Notes: generated by a model from the sequence alone, not told the origin. Numbered from the stretch's first letter, positions 35,801 to 48,791 are shown. The stretch is DNA of 64,000 nucleotides from Nymphaea colorata (GCF_008831285.2 NC_045148.1:1858001-1922000); one strand, 5' to 3'. A program made the numbers and translations.

Positions 35801-35988
35801 GACCAACCCCTCAACTGGCTTACTTTTCTTTGTAATCTGCCAGCACTTGAAGCAAATAAATACATATCTGTCAGCAAGTAGTACACAAGGAGGAGGATTA
35901 TGCGGCTTAGTTTGGAAATGACGCTTTGCTAAATGAGATCCTCTTTTTCTTGAAAAAGTTCAGCACAAACAAGAGAGATAGAGTTGTG

Positions 35989-38900
35989 TGCATACTCCTA
36001 CGCACACTGGTGGGAACCTCTAGACCCGGCTTGACAAATTCACGCCCGAGTGTAGACCCCAACTCCAGGATCACTCGTGGGAGCCAAGACTAACTAAAAA
36101 CAAATTATATTTACAAAGACTTATTAACAACCCTGGCTTAATAGTTCCCTAGGTCAAAGATACAAGTGTGTTTACCCTGACCCAAGACTTCAAACCTATT
36201 ACAATGCTAAGGGGATTAAGGCTGGTAGAAACGTGAGCGATACAATTTTAACTCTCACAACTCACTCATCATTCATTCCAAACCATTCATACAATCCCTA
36301 AGAATGGCCAAACCATGTCCTTTCCCTTTGGTGGTCTAGCTACTCGCAACCGTGTCCTTGGCAAGGTGACTTGGAGGGACTATCGACAGTAGCAAATGAC
36401 TAGAGTCTGACTTAGAAAGGAAAGTGCACCCAATTACCCACGTTCTATAGGGTGGTTAGAAGTTACCTTGCCGATGAGAGACCGGCTTAAACAGCAATAG
36501 GATCCGAGTGAAATCCAGTGGCAAAGCCACTCTCAGATATCGCAGCACGATGGTGAGGAGGCAGGAGCTCGGCCCACCTGGCCAAGGTTGCCTAGGCGCC
36601 TGCGTGGTTGATCTGCTGTTGTAGGCTATGAGTGCAGCAATAAGGCCGTGTGAAGTTGTCGCCTGCTGAACTGATAGCTCTGATTTGAACACAAACAGCC
36701 CTGGAGATGAACCTAATTAATGGACTCCAAGGGGTAAGGTCGTGCTCGGAACAAGGAGGTGAGCTCGGTATGGGTTAGATGGGTCCGGTCTAGGTAGATC
36801 TGGATAAGGTATGACTCAATGGCGATAGGGATTGGATGGTGCGGCTAGAGGGAGTGGGTTAGAGTAAATGCTAGTGAGTTAAACATAAGAGCGGTTAGGC
36901 TTAGGGGAATGCTAAGGGATGGCTTGTGTGATGTGAGGGAGTAAAGGCTAGAGGTTAATGACGAGGGGAATGGTAATTAGGAATGATATGGCAAAGGCTT
37001 AGAGTTATGACTCGGGTGAGAAGGGTGATTAAGGTATGAACGGTTGTGCGAAGGTGGGCAAGTGAAGGGTCATGCGAGAGGCAATAGGGAGTTAATGAAC
37101 TTAGGGCTTGGATAATGATGGAGTGGGGTGTTAACGATGGAGTGGTGCTAGGTGGCGAGCTATGAGGATGAAGACCCTTGAGTTCGTATGGGTTTAGGAA
37201 CGGTTACAAGGAGAGGAAGGGTCTAACGAGGGGAGGAAGGGACACTCTGGCAAGTGTTAGAGAATACTTACCTTGTGCGTGATGATGGAGGCGGAATTGA
37301 CGAGAGGAGGGAATTAAATGCCTTGTGCGCGCGGTTTGGAGGTGAATGGCCTTGAACGTTGGATGAGGGACAGGTGTCACAATGAAGGGCTGGAATTGAG
37401 GATGCTTGAGAGTTTTGTAACTCTCGCTTTAATGTGAATGAGAAGGAGCTCGAAGGGAGAGCGTCGAGGTGTAACACTCGTCGTTCACACTTCTTTCTTA
37501 ATGTGCTTAGGAGGTGGAATGACTACGGTGCCCTTGCTAATTAAAATTCAACTTACTACCAATTGATACTGACCAAGGGTAATATGGAAAGAAGCGGCAA
37601 ATGTTTGAAGTCCGTCGAGTTTCCGCCGGAAATAATGCAGCGTCCGGTTTGACGGCGTTCACGATTTGGATTCCGACCGACGCTCGTTCTCCACCGTGGG
37701 ATGTCAGATTCGCCTGAGATTTTGCAAGGATGTTGCTGAGATCTGGGCGATCCTAATTGAGCCAACGAGAGAGTGAAAACTGCATTGACCTTCCTCAAAA
37801 TTGATATTAAACTTTCGCTCAATTTGGAGTTTTATTCCTGTGTATGATATTACGCACGATTTGGGAAAGACGAGCAGGGAACAAATCTCCTTCCTCGACA
37901 GCAACTCAAGTACGATGCTGGATTGATTGGGACAAGTTTCAAAGAGGATTAACCGGTCACTTTCGCTGAAATCCTATTGGCCGTCTACCAACGGAATTCC
38001 GACGAGCTCTCTCGGTTTTTCACCATGAAAATCAGTCCTCTAAGAGCTAGCGTCGATCTTCCTTTGGGAAGAAGCTGGGAGATTACCTACCTCTTCTTTT
38101 GCAACCGGAGTCATGTGCTTGGATGCTAGCCAGCTACTAGGTGGCCTTCTCGCCCGAGGGTACTAGTCCAGCCTCTCGACTGGTCTTCTCCACCGGCGGT
38201 ACTAATCGCTTTCCACTAGTTTTCTCCAAGCCTTCCGGATTTCTTCTCCAGCCTCTAATTCCTTTCGTGGTTGAAGGAATTGCACTGTGAGAAGCTTGCA
38301 ATTCAGTTGGGGAATTTGAGCGTAGGATGAAGATGCTCAAGGAGCCGGTGGCCTCCGAAGACGTCTTCAAGTCTGTCGTTCTTCAACCAGAGCCATGGGT
38401 TGAAGCTTGATGATTCCTATCACCGCCGGCAAGGTCGGTGAGGAAGAGAGGAACTCCCACACGGGGAAGAAAAACAACGAACAAACAACATAAGGAAAAA
38501 AGACTTACAAAAGAGTTTAAGTACTTAAAATAAAACCAGCTCTAACACATGAACCAAGACACTTCCTGAAATGAAAATGACTCAACTTAAGCAAATGCAT
38601 AAAGGAAAATGAACCGAGACGGGACGTCTCGAAAGCTAGAACCCCTCGAACCTTGTGAGCTCGAGGTGGCGACTTGTCTGGGTGCCACCCAGACTCGGTA
38701 AGTATCGAGTTAGCCTTACCTATGAGGGCTTAGCCATATAATTTGTCTAAGTTAGCCTTAGACTAGCACGTTGGACCCGGTTGTAGGACTAGATTCTAGA
38801 TTCGAACTTGTTTCAGCCGGGTCTAGGTCTTGATCTGCCTTGAAGTTCTCGGCCCTCTGTCCATGTTTAGATGTTGATGCTCTGCCCGTACTTGGTCGCT

Positions 38901-39325
38901 TGGTGCTCCGCCCACTGCACCTACAACAAGTATTTTGTTAACCTCCCTAAGCTCTAATTCCTCTGCCACTACAATCGGTCTCCTAAAGCCTCGGGAGATA
39001 TTCTCTTTATGCTCCTTGCTGCTCACGCCTAACATCATCATCTTAGCGTGAGCTATACATGCTCGACCCTTCTTAGCCGAGTATGCTTTGGCCTTGCTGA
39101 CCACATTGGCGCTTCTCTCCTTCGGTTTACGCCCTTCATTGGCCGTGCGTTGGCCCGCTGTATCCTTTGTCTTTAGCCTCCCTTGCTCGACACTCAAATT
39201 TTGCACTGCCTCGCTGCGGCTTAAGCCCTTGTTACGAGCTGTTGGCCTGGCCTCGACGACTCTCTCGGCCACGGCCATCGTCCACTGAGATAGATTTAGG
39301 CTCGCATCACACACACAAGTATGCA
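35989..39325. mobile_element. 3.3-kb insertion of unknown class in unit B
   Basis: Absent from unit A, where GAGTTGTGTGAAGGAAAAA is continuous at 24796. The insert is richer in G+C than its surroundings and starts TGCATACT and ends AGTATGCA, a perfect 8-bp terminal inversion with TG...CA ends. No transposase, integrase or reverse transcriptase motif is visible. The longest frame (39326-38823, reverse, 167 codons) is basic and matches nothing I know. TG...CA ends and lack of coding fit a large solo LTR or a non-autonomous LTR element. Flanking pentamers (TTGTG, CCGTA) do not match, so no target duplication supports this. Confidence 0.6.
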
Positions 39326-39349
39326 CCGTAGGAAAAAAAGAAATGGGAT

Positions 39350-40060
39350 TGAGGTTTTTTTTAAAGTTATTATAAAGAGATGTACATTTTAGACTTTTAA
39401 CATTTTTATGATCTTTTTTTTCAATTAAAAAAAAGACTTAGAGATAAGTATTTAGGTCATTACACACCCTTGTTTTTGGGGAAAGGAGTATACACATGAC
39501 CACTTCACAAACAAAAGGGCCAACACATTATCATATGCCATAGGTTTCGCCGACTTTTAACTTTTTCATAATCCTCTTTTTAGCTTCTTAAAAAGTTTCT
39601 TTTTTACTTAAATATCGGTCTTCCTTTGGTCGTTAGATGTGCACATTTTTTTGTGCACAGGAACATACTTATAACCACTTTGGCAAACAGGAGGGCCGAC
39701 TTATATGATGCCATGAATTTTATTGACTTTTAACCTTTTCATAATTCTATTTTTATCCTCTTAAAAAGTTTCTTTTTTGCTTAGATATATGTATTTTCGT
39801 CATTACACACTCAGAGTACACAATTTTTTGTGCAAATGGGTGTACACAACCACTTTTGCAAACAAGAGGGCCGACTTATCATGATGCCATGGGTTCTATT
39901 GACTTTTAATGTTTTCATAATTTTATTTTTATTCTCTTGAAAAACTTCTTTTTTACTTAAATATAAGTATTTTGGTCATTATACACTTGTGTAGACAGGG
40001 GCCAACTTATAACCACTTTAACAATCCAAAGGGCCAACTTATTACCATGCCAATGGTCTT
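39350..40060. repeat. tandem array of about 175-bp units upstream of CslH copy 5
   Basis: Four units homologous to those at 24840-25720, recognised by TATTT(T)GGTCATTA blocks near 39443, 39611, 39785 and 39960. One unit fewer than in unit A. Confidence 0.83.
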
Positions 40061-40864
40061 ACCCCTCTCCACACGCCCAAACAATCTGTTTGAGCACTAG
40101 GAACTTGTTTATATGAAGGAGCATGGATGGGTGGAGTTCCAGATGTGGGTAGACCGGAGTCCAGGTAGTTATATGTATCTATTAATATGCTCCCCACAAT
40201 TGCAAGGAAAAAGGAAAAGCTCTTTGTAAAAGACTGACAAGATTTTTTTCTAAAGTTCTCAAAATACCATAGTCTCAACGCAACTCATTCTGTGTGGCTC
40301 TCGCGTGCGACTCGCAAGAGCTACGAGCACAAGTCTCTTTCTTGATTTCACTACAAACTGTTAGTTCTCACACTGTTTTAGTAGTTAAAATAGACCGGTG
40401 TTGTTACTGTCTCAAATTACTAAAAGTTATTTATTTAAAAATATGAATAAAAAAACCTAAATATCTAAAAAATGATTAATAAGAAACTGACACGTAGCAA
40501 CTTGCAATTGGGCATTGAACAGACTGGTGATAAGTCCTATGATTTAGGAGTGCAAATAATTGATTGTGATAGTAGTACCCAAGAAATTATAATGAAAAAT
40601 TTGCATATCATTAAAATCATGGAATTTTATGATCAAAGTGCTCATCTTTTAAAAAATTAAAATGATTAAACGAACAAGGTATTTTGTTTTTAAAATTAAG
40701 AAAATAAAACCTCAAATTTTGATTTCATTCTAATCTAAGGAGGAATTATGATTCTTTAGCTGGTTGAATCTGACAACCTGGCAAGTTCAACGTTCCCCTC
40801 AGGTCTCAGGTACATAGTTTATATATACAAGAGACAGAGAAAGGGGACGAGAGAGAGGGAGACG
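40061..40864 (+). promoter_or_regulatory. upstream region and core promoter of CslH copy 5
   Basis: The fullest version of the shared CslH upstream region. It carries the GTGGCTCTCGCG block, the ACCGGTGTTGTTAC block, a CACGTAGC element (ACGT core) at about 40491 and the TATA box 40820-40827 (TATATATA), followed by a purine-rich leader to the ATG at 40865. Confidence 0.6.
40820..40827 (+). promoter_or_regulatory. TATA box of CslH copy 5
   Basis: TATATATA 38 bp before the ATG, the same position as in copy 4. Confidence 0.6.
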
Positions 40865-43800
40865 ATGTCTGGGTCAGCTGGTCTTCCTCTCCAGGAGAGG
40901 GTAGAACACCCAAACACTGTGGAGAGGGTGTTTCTCTCCATCCTCTCAGCTCTCATCCTGTGCTTGCTCCTCTACCGGCTGGCCGTCCTGCCGGAGCTGC
41001 CTGGCGGTGCGGCCTTAGGAGTGTGGCTGGCTGCCTTTCTGTGTGAGTGCTGGTTCGCTTTTATGTGGGTGCTGTCCCTCAACTACAAGTGGCACTTCGT
41101 CGAGAACAGGACCTTTCCCGACCGTCTTTTTCAGAGGTGAGATAAACCACGAATCTACAGAAACAAACACACAGAGAGGGAGAGAGAAAACCATGAAAGT
41201 CCATGCAACTATGAAATCAGTTACTTCAAAAGGTCTGGAATTTGCAGGTTCAAATCATCTGAAGAGTTTCCTGCCATGGACGTGTTCGTCACCACAGCCG
41301 ATCCGGTGATGGAGCCTCCCATCATCACCGTCAACACCGTACTCTCCATTCTCGCCGTTGATTACCCAGCTTCGAAGATCGCCTGCTACGTGTCGGATGA
41401 TGGTTGCTCGCCCATCACCTTCTTCTCCCTACTAGAGGCCTCCAAATTTGCTCAATCGTGGGTTCCCTTCTGCAAGAAGTATGGAGTAGAGTACAGGGCT
41501 CCCTTCAAGTACTTCTCCTTGTCTCAAACTTACCACAATCCGTCCTCCACTTTCCATCAAGATTGGAAAGAGATGAAGGTAAAAATGTTTTGAGTTGATA
41601 AAATAGACAAAAACTGGTCCATTTTTTCCCTTTTTTCTGCATTTCATTTTTATTAAATTAAAAAAAAAAAGTGTTCAGCATGTGGTGCTTACCTGGTGAA
41701 AATGCCATGACCAGGCTAATAGCCAAAGCTTTTGCCTAACTCTTTGTCTTCTTATAAATAAAACCTGCTTTCTTCGGTGTCTTGCCATCTCACTATGTTT
41801 TGGGCAACACATGCCATGCAGCCTCGGGCTCGATCGTGAACTGATCGAACCATGTCCATCTTGATTTTGTCTTCTCTTGAGAGGAGATTGATATTAAATG
41901 GCCGGCACCACCCAAAGAAAGTGATTGAAGTTACCACTGTTGTTTTCAAAAACAGATGCAGGAATATTCGCTTGGGAACTGGACAAAGCCTGTTCACTCG
42001 CAATAAAATAGTTTTCCTTTTTCTCAAAATTTTATGTACACTTGTGTGGAGATACTGGAAACTTGTTCACAAGTTAGACAAAAATCAAGAGTTGTTCATA
42101 ATATTCAAGAGTGTCGTGTCAGTTTTCATTGTACTCGTTTTTAATATTTTTTTTAACGACATTACTTTCCCTGCAAGTAGAGAGCATACGAGGAGCTTGC
42201 TGAGAAGATATCGGAGACGGCTCACAAATCAATTCCAGATAAATTTTCGGGGGAAGAATTTTCAGATTTTGCACAAGTCCAGAAGCGGAATCATCCTGCT
42301 ATCGTGAAGGTACCTAGTCAAAGCTCTTTTGGCTGTAGTGAATGGGTGCAAGGGTGGAGCCAGATTTTTTTCCTTTTTTTTTAAGAGAAAAATAACAATT
42401 TATTAGAATAATATGTATAACTTTATCAAACACTGGTGAGATTGCCCGTGCCCAGGGTTTACATTGTTTCATGTCCTAATGAGATAGCTTCTTAATTTCT
42501 TGGTGTGAAATCAGATTATAAACGAGCACAAGGGAAGAGAAGATGATCAGGTGCCACACTTGATTTACTTATCCAGAGAGAAACGACCTTCACACGCACA
42601 CCACTTCAAAGCAGGAGCCATGAACGTTCTGGTATTGACCAAGGCCCATGTCTCCCTGAACCCAGACGGCTCAGCCGCCTCAAATCCTTTTGTTTGACTT
42701 CGTTGACTTGGTTGGTTTGTTCAGACAAGGGTTTCTGGAGTGATGACCAATGCACCGTTCATGCTAAACCTGGACTGTGACATGTTCGTGAACAACCCCA
42801 AGGCGCTGTACCATGCCCTGTGCCTCTTGCTGGGGTTTGAGTCCGAGGTGCAAAGTGGGTTCGTGCAGTTTCCACAGATGTTCCATGGTGCACTCAAGGA
42901 CGACCCATATGGGAACCAACTCAAGGTGTTGATCAAGGTGCGTCATTCTAAAGCCTCAAGTTTAAATCAACTGTGTCAAGTTTGACCGACTTGTAAGTGG
43001 TAGAGTAATTTGAGTCGCCGACTAGAGTCTGGTGTGAGCATTACATGTGATTGAAGCAAGGTCCAGCTGCATTTCAATGGGATGTTTGAAGGGCTGGTGT
43101 GGGCACCGACTCACACCAACCACACTGTAGCTCCGTTACTGAGTTGTGTCGAGTTGGACTGATCTGACTCACACCAACCACACTGTAGCTCCGTTACTGA
43201 ATTGTGTCGAGTTGGACTGATTAGGCTCGACCTTGCGAACCGTCTAAGGGCTCGCCTTGCCAAGAGTAGAATCATGTTTGATTCCTAGATATGGATCTGA
43301 ATCATCTCCAGTCAAACAGCAACTGGACGTTTAGTGAATATGGACCAGGGATCACAACTCGACGAACAACTAGTTGTTCTTCTGCCAGCCTCTTATTTTT
43401 CCTGGGACTTGTAACACCCTCGTTGTCGTCCCCCAATTGTGTTCAGTTCGTTTTTTGTTTTACTAAGTTTCACTTGTGAGTGCAGCACCTCATGCCAGGG
43501 AGCAATGCATGTCAAGGGCCCATGTATGGGGGCACCGGCTGCTTCCACCGAAGGAAAGCCATTTACGGTCAGCAACCCCTAGAGCGTCCACTCACCAAAA
43601 ATGGACCCTACAACTACAAATTAGCTAATGGTGCTGCCTATTCACTCTCTTCCTCATATAATGAGTATCTTAGTGCTATATATATATATACATTGACTAT
43701 GTAAAGTTACCCAGCCATCTAATTAGGGTTTTTCATCTGATGTACATAAATGGTTGACAGAAAAACATAGACAAAAAAGTGATAATTAATTCTAGATAAC

Positions 43801-43907
43801 GAAAATGTCAATCACATTTTTCTCATTATTTTTCTCTTGACAATCTTCATATTGGATCAGATGGTACTAGTTAGATGGCTGTATGATTCGAAATAGCTAG
43901 AGTTACC

Positions 43908-43959
<52 letters not shown>

Positions 43960-46100
43960 GTCCATAACTGTGCTATGAAATTTGAAACTTGGACGCATTA
44001 TTTGGTGAAAAGCACATGTATATTGGAAATGTAGGGAGCCAAAATGGGAGGTGTGGCATTGAAGAAGCATTGGCAGCCATATTTGGAGGCAACCAGCCCT
44101 TAATTGAATCAGCACTTAGAGCAGCCTCTGAAGGCAGAGCCGTCATCGACCCTTCTTCCTCACGGACCCTTTCAAGTTCTTTGGAAGCAGCCATTGCTGT
44201 CTCTGCTTGTGATTACGAAGACAACACCCTATGGGGCAAACAGGTTGTTTCTCTCTCCAACAATTGATATTATAGAGTTGTTCTTTAGTGAGTCGGATTA
44301 TAAGTTAATCTTCTGATTGATCTTTCTCAATGGCTTGTAGTGCTTTCATTGTCCCTTCCCTCGATAAACCAATGCAATTCAAAGCGTGTTCCATTGCAAA
44401 ATAACAATAGAAAACCATGTTTAGTTTTTGCCATCCACAGCATCTGCAAGCATTCACAAAAGGGCCTACAGGGCAAGGAATAGTTTTTCAAAAATTAAAA
44501 AATTGATTCATGTTTTTGGAAAAAAACTCTTACGCCCCCTTAAAATTAAGATCTCCCTGATTTTGCTTTTGGCATGTGTGGTTCATTCTGGGTTCATGCG
44601 CTTTAATGTGTTTTTGATTAATGCATCAATTCTAAATGACTAGTTTTTTTTTTTTTCAGGTTGGTTGGGATTATGGATCAACAGTAGAGGATGTCATGAC
44701 AGGGTGTAGGATCCACTCCTCAGGCTGGAACTCAGTCACATGTTTGCCTGATCCACCAGCATTTCTTGGTGCCGCACCGTCTACCGGACCCGACACCATG
44801 GTCCAGCAGAAAAGATGGGCCACCGGTTTGTTTGAAATTCTCCTCAGCCGGCGGAACCCCCTGAGGGCTACAGTGAGGGAGAAGCTGCAACTGAGACAAT
44901 GCATGGTTTATCTCAGTGTGTTGTTGTGGGCAGCCCGATCTGTACCCGAACTTTGCTACGCTATTCTGCCTGCATTATGCATATTCACAAACACTTCCAT
45001 CTTCCCTAAGGTATCAGCTCTCTTTCCCTTCTTATTCAAGTAGTCATGTGATCAGGTCTATTGAGGTACCAGTCAGGCTTTGGCTAGGAGTCTGTCTGGT
45101 TTTAGATCATCAGATCCAGGCCACAAGCTGTCTGATTTGTTTTATTGCATGAGCAGAGTACCAATTCAAGTCCTTGAGAAAATTTTAAGCAAAGGGGAGA
45201 TCTTATAACAAGGAAAGAAATCATTTATGTGCAAAACATTATAAAGAATTGTAAAAATTCCAAGGTTTATAAGAAAATGGGAAACATGAAGAGCTATATG
45301 AATGTGAAACTGTGAATAATCCATTGATGCTTAAAAGTGTCAAAACTTTTAAACTGATGATATGTTATTGGTGTGTTTATGTTTCTAATATATCACCAAA
45401 TTTGAATCCTTATTATTCAGATAGTTTGATGGATAAACCTAGTAACCGTCATCCATAAATTTAACTAAGTTTGGACTGGCCGACATGCACTTTGAGACAA
45501 CTAATTTCAATCAAGGTGGATCCAATAGGCAGAAGGCTAGTTATGGTAGCATCATCTGTCTTGCAGATAACTGATCCAGAATTCAGACTACCGGCTGCAG
45601 TTTTCTTCATCTTCAACATCTACATTCTCCTGGAATACCTTCTTTGTGGTCTATCAGTGCGAGAATGGTGGAACAATCAGAGAATGGCCAGGATTCTGAG
45701 TTCAACTGCCTGGTTGTTTGGTCTCCTAGCTGTATTACTCAAGGTTTTTGGGATCTCAGATACGGCATTCGAGCTCACTCGCAAAGATGATTTGGAAGGT
45801 GCACCGGCTGAGGCAGGGAAGTTCATTTTTGACTCGTCGGCAATTTATGTGCCCGCAACAACACTGCTCTTTGTGAACATGACAGCCCTGGCTCTGGGCC
45901 TAGCCAAGACGGTGATGGAAATGGAAGCTGCTGCTTATGTGGGGGAGTTGGTGTGTTGTGCTTGGGTGGTTATGAGCTTCCTGCCCTTCGTAAAAGGACT
46001 GTTTAGACGTGAGCAATATGGTATTCCTTGGCCAACAGTCTGCAAGTCCGGCACGGCCGCTTTGATCTTCGTATGCTTATGCAGGCAGTTCTCAAACTAA
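40865..46100 (+). CDS. cellulose synthase-like H (CslH) copy 5, intact, 766 aa in nine exons
   Basis: Exons 40865-41136, 41248-41578, 42181-42309, 42515-42631, 42725-42937, 43486-43630, 44035-44243, 44660-45010, 45567-46100; sum 2301 nt, GT-AG introns, no stop. All diagnostic motifs keep the family form apart from V for T before [13 protein letters not shown] (D141, D142), LNLDCDMF (D300, D302), [24 protein letters not shown] and QQKRWATG. Two N-terminal helices and a C-terminal membrane bundle ending [10 protein letters not shown] are present. With a full promoter, TATA box and clean motifs, this is the best candidate for a working enzyme in the array. Expected role is beta-glucan synthesis at the Golgi or plasma membrane, by analogy with grass CslH. 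Exons 1 and 8 match copy 3; exons 3 and 9 match copy 4. It is convergent with intact POP5 850 bp away. Confidence 0.94.
43108..43223. repeat. 58-bp direct duplication in intron 5 of CslH copy 5
   Basis: Two adjacent units beginning GACTCACACCAACCACACTG (43108 and 43166), almost identical. The sister intron of copy 4 has one unit. Confidence 0.85.
43702..43891. mobile_element. MITE-like element in intron 6 of CslH copy 5
   Basis: Related along its length to the element at 20598-20786 in the same intron of copy 3 (GTTACCCAGCCATCTAATTAG at the left, TTAGATGGCTGTATGATTC at the right). It lies between two (AT)n tracts. Copies 1 and 4 have no such element in intron 6. Confidence 0.65.
43910..43956. 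repeat. (AT)n microsatellite in intron 6 of CslH copy 5
   Basis: About 47 bp of alternating AT. A shorter tract lies on the other side of the MITE near 43677-43690. Confidence 0.92.
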
Positions 46101-46948
46101 TGACCGAAATTTAGGCCAATTCATGAACGATCTTCCCACCGAACAAGGAAGATTGTATTTGTCAAGATTCATTTAAGCTTGATCCTGCTGAACCTTTCGC
46201 AGAAAACGGTTTCCTAGTTGCTTAGAGAGTTGCATGTCTTCTTTCTTTCCCTTATTCTCTGTGTGAACGCTCACATCTATGTCAGTCTTTGTGTCGCATT
46301 CCCTTTTATCGAATGTTATTTATAAACGACGTGTGTTTTACCTTTTAACTGAAAGCCGTTCATAAACAAGCTGCATCAAATTACAAATACAGGTGGAAAG
46401 AAGGCAACTGTGAAGGTCGTACAATCATTGCCTCTGCCGATACAAACCTGCTAGAGGAATAAAACATTTCAACCACATAAAGGTCGCCTCAAAGAAGTGA
46501 AATTGTGACAAAAGTAATGTCTTGCGCTTATTCCTCACTGACATGACAAGTGCTAGTGCACTTTTCAAAGCAATGAATGATGCCTCACATTACGTGCTCT
46601 AATATAAAAAAAAATTATTGGTTGCCCAAAAAAACCTTTTGTTTTACATTCAATAGTGGCATTGTTAATCCACATTAAAATCAAACACATCTCTCGCAAT
46701 CTGCCTGGCATGACTCTCCATTTCGAAATCATCCAGTTTACCAGCTATAATAAAACAATAGCAGAGCCACTAGCTAAGCTGTTCTGCGAACCAGAGCCTT
46801 CTCAAGTATTGCAACAGCTGCTGCTACTCATTCGCAATCCCATGTCTGAACCATGTGCTAATGATGGTACTCCATAAACACTTGGTGGACCCAGCCCAAA
46901 AACGCAGATTTAGCAAACACATGTAGAGCAATGCCAGAAGTTTCACCT
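46101..46948. other. convergent 3' ends of CslH copy 5 and POP5 copy B
   Basis: Counterpart of 31688-32551. The left half is the CslH 3' flank and the right half, on the reverse strand, the POP5 3' UTR. The forward frame 46656-46877 is antisense to the UTR and not a gene. Confidence 0.6.
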
Positions 46949-48791
46949 TTACATTTCCAAAGCTTTTATTTTCTCAAAATAGTTGTGTATTTCTTGGAGA
47001 AGTTGTGGCGAGTTCCCATCCTTCGCTGTAAGCTTGTAGTGTTCAAATTTTGCCTCATCACATTTCATGGCAACAGTTTTACATACTTTCAAGCTCCCTA
47101 GAACAGTAAGAAGATTGGATAAGCTTTCAGAAAGAGAGAAGAATGAAATGGAGGGGGAGGGGGAGAGAGAGAGAATCACACTATCAGCATTGTTTCCATC
47201 TACTTGAAGCTACCGAGATGGACAACCAAGTATATACTAGCTAGAGACTTATTGGTTAAAAAAATAGTGACTATAAGTTAACCTGCTATCATGTATCTTG
47301 CATGACAATCTACTTTGCTATGTGACTAACTTATACAGAAACTTGTTTTGCTTATGTCATAAGCAACTTGATTAGACAATAAAAGAGACGGAAAGAAATG
47401 AGATGAAGGTTCCAAAGTTGTATTGTATGTGTAAACAGGAACAAACTACAGAACCTAATTGAAGGAAAATCAACAATAAGAAACAGCCACTGACACAGGT
47501 CTCCAACGAAGCCAAGCACTTCTCCACAGTTTCCAAAGAAAGCATCTCACTAGCAAGCAAAATAAATGTGCTAAACACGGTTCTAAAACAATACAGTACA
47601 AAATGTAATCCTATGCACAGATCAAGAGGAGTCATGGTTCATTTTCATTGAAAAAAAAAAAAAAAAAAAAAAAGTGGTTTGGATTGCAGGGAAGGTCAAG
47701 CAGGCTCGCTCATAGCATGTACCATTGCCAACCATAAAGAAGCAATTGCTCTATCATTTTGTCAAATTAGAAAAGTGTATCAATTGAAAATGCATTCTTT
47801 AACATGAAAGCTCCCAGCACACTAAGAATGAGTCTTCTAGGAAAATATATTCTATTACATGAAACAAATCTAGCAATTAGTAACAAACCAAATTGACTTA
47901 CCACTCAAGTCCAACAAGTTGAATATTATTGGACATTGCCCAATGCTCTTAACCATGGTGATAGCAGACCATACCATTTGATGTTCTTTACGAGCCACTC
48001 TAATAATGCATAGCTTTGTTATTGGATTCACATACTTCACTGCCAGTAGAAACAGGGTCTAATGAGAGAAGTGAGGCTGATTCTATAAGAATGCTCAGCA
48101 GATGTATGAATTACTAAGATTATTTTGTGCATCTCACAGGCATTTTCAAAACTAGAGTAGTGGACTGTAAATTCATGTTAATCCATACATTTTGGACCAC
48201 TAGGTTGTCAAAATCAGAAGGTAGAAACAGGTTGATCAAGACCTTACTAGTCTGAACTATTCCATTCAAGTCAGGCCAAGTTGATTGGCTAAAAATAAAT
48301 AAACCTATATATTTGTTACAAAACAGATACAGAAACACATATCTTTAAGTGCACACACACACAAATATAATATATTAGCTTTGGATTAGTCAGCTGACCA
48401 AGGACAAGGCTAGTCAATGACCAGCTTCACCAATCACGGGTTTAACAACACAGTATTGACAATTGACTCAACTGACTAGTCAGGATCTGACTACAAAGGT
48501 CGAGATGACACTCAATGATGTATGATGAAAACAACAGCACCAGAAAATTAAGATCCGCTGATAAATTAACAACAATTATGGAGCAACTCAAAGACAAATT
48601 GCAAATAGATTACCCTGGAAGGATCCGAGAGAGGCAGCTAAGCCACATTTTCCAAAATTGAATTGAATACTGTCTTTAATTGCTTTTGACACATTAAATT
48701 GAGTGAGAATAATTGTCTCATCTCCAGCGAAGTCCCGATTTGGGTCCAAAAAAGCTTCCACCACCATATACCGGTTTCGGAAAGGTGGCAT
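46949..48791 (-). CDS. POP5: POP5, RNase P/RNase MRP protein subunit, 154 aa, three coding exons
   Basis: Coding exons 48791-48614, 48039-47902 and 47097-46949 sum to 465 nt and join in frame (both introns phase 1, GT-AG). The product begins MPPFRNRYMVVEAFLDPN and continues with ILTQFNVSKAIKDSI, GKCGLAASLGSFQ, VKYVNPITKLCIIRV, VWSAITMVKSIG, and near the end AMKCDEAKFEHYKL and EIHNYFEKIKALEM. This is the whole plant POP5 family pattern at its usual length (about 150 aa). POP5 is a core protein of nuclear RNase P and RNase MRP, which trim the 5' leader of pre-tRNAs and process pre-rRNA. The ATG is chosen because it matches the family N-terminus and lies 2 nt after a TTTTCAG acceptor, so a 5'-UTR intron precedes it. 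Housekeeping, single functional copy here; copy A in unit A is broken. Confidence 0.94.

Noticed and set aside
35989-39325. The 3.3-kb insert as a proven solo LTR
   Set aside because: TG...CA ends fit, but no target-site duplication is found and no related LTR is in the window; kept as unknown class.
46656-46877. Forward 73-codon frame behind CslH copy 5
   Set aside because: Antisense to the POP5 3' UTR, no splice or start context, broken in unit A.
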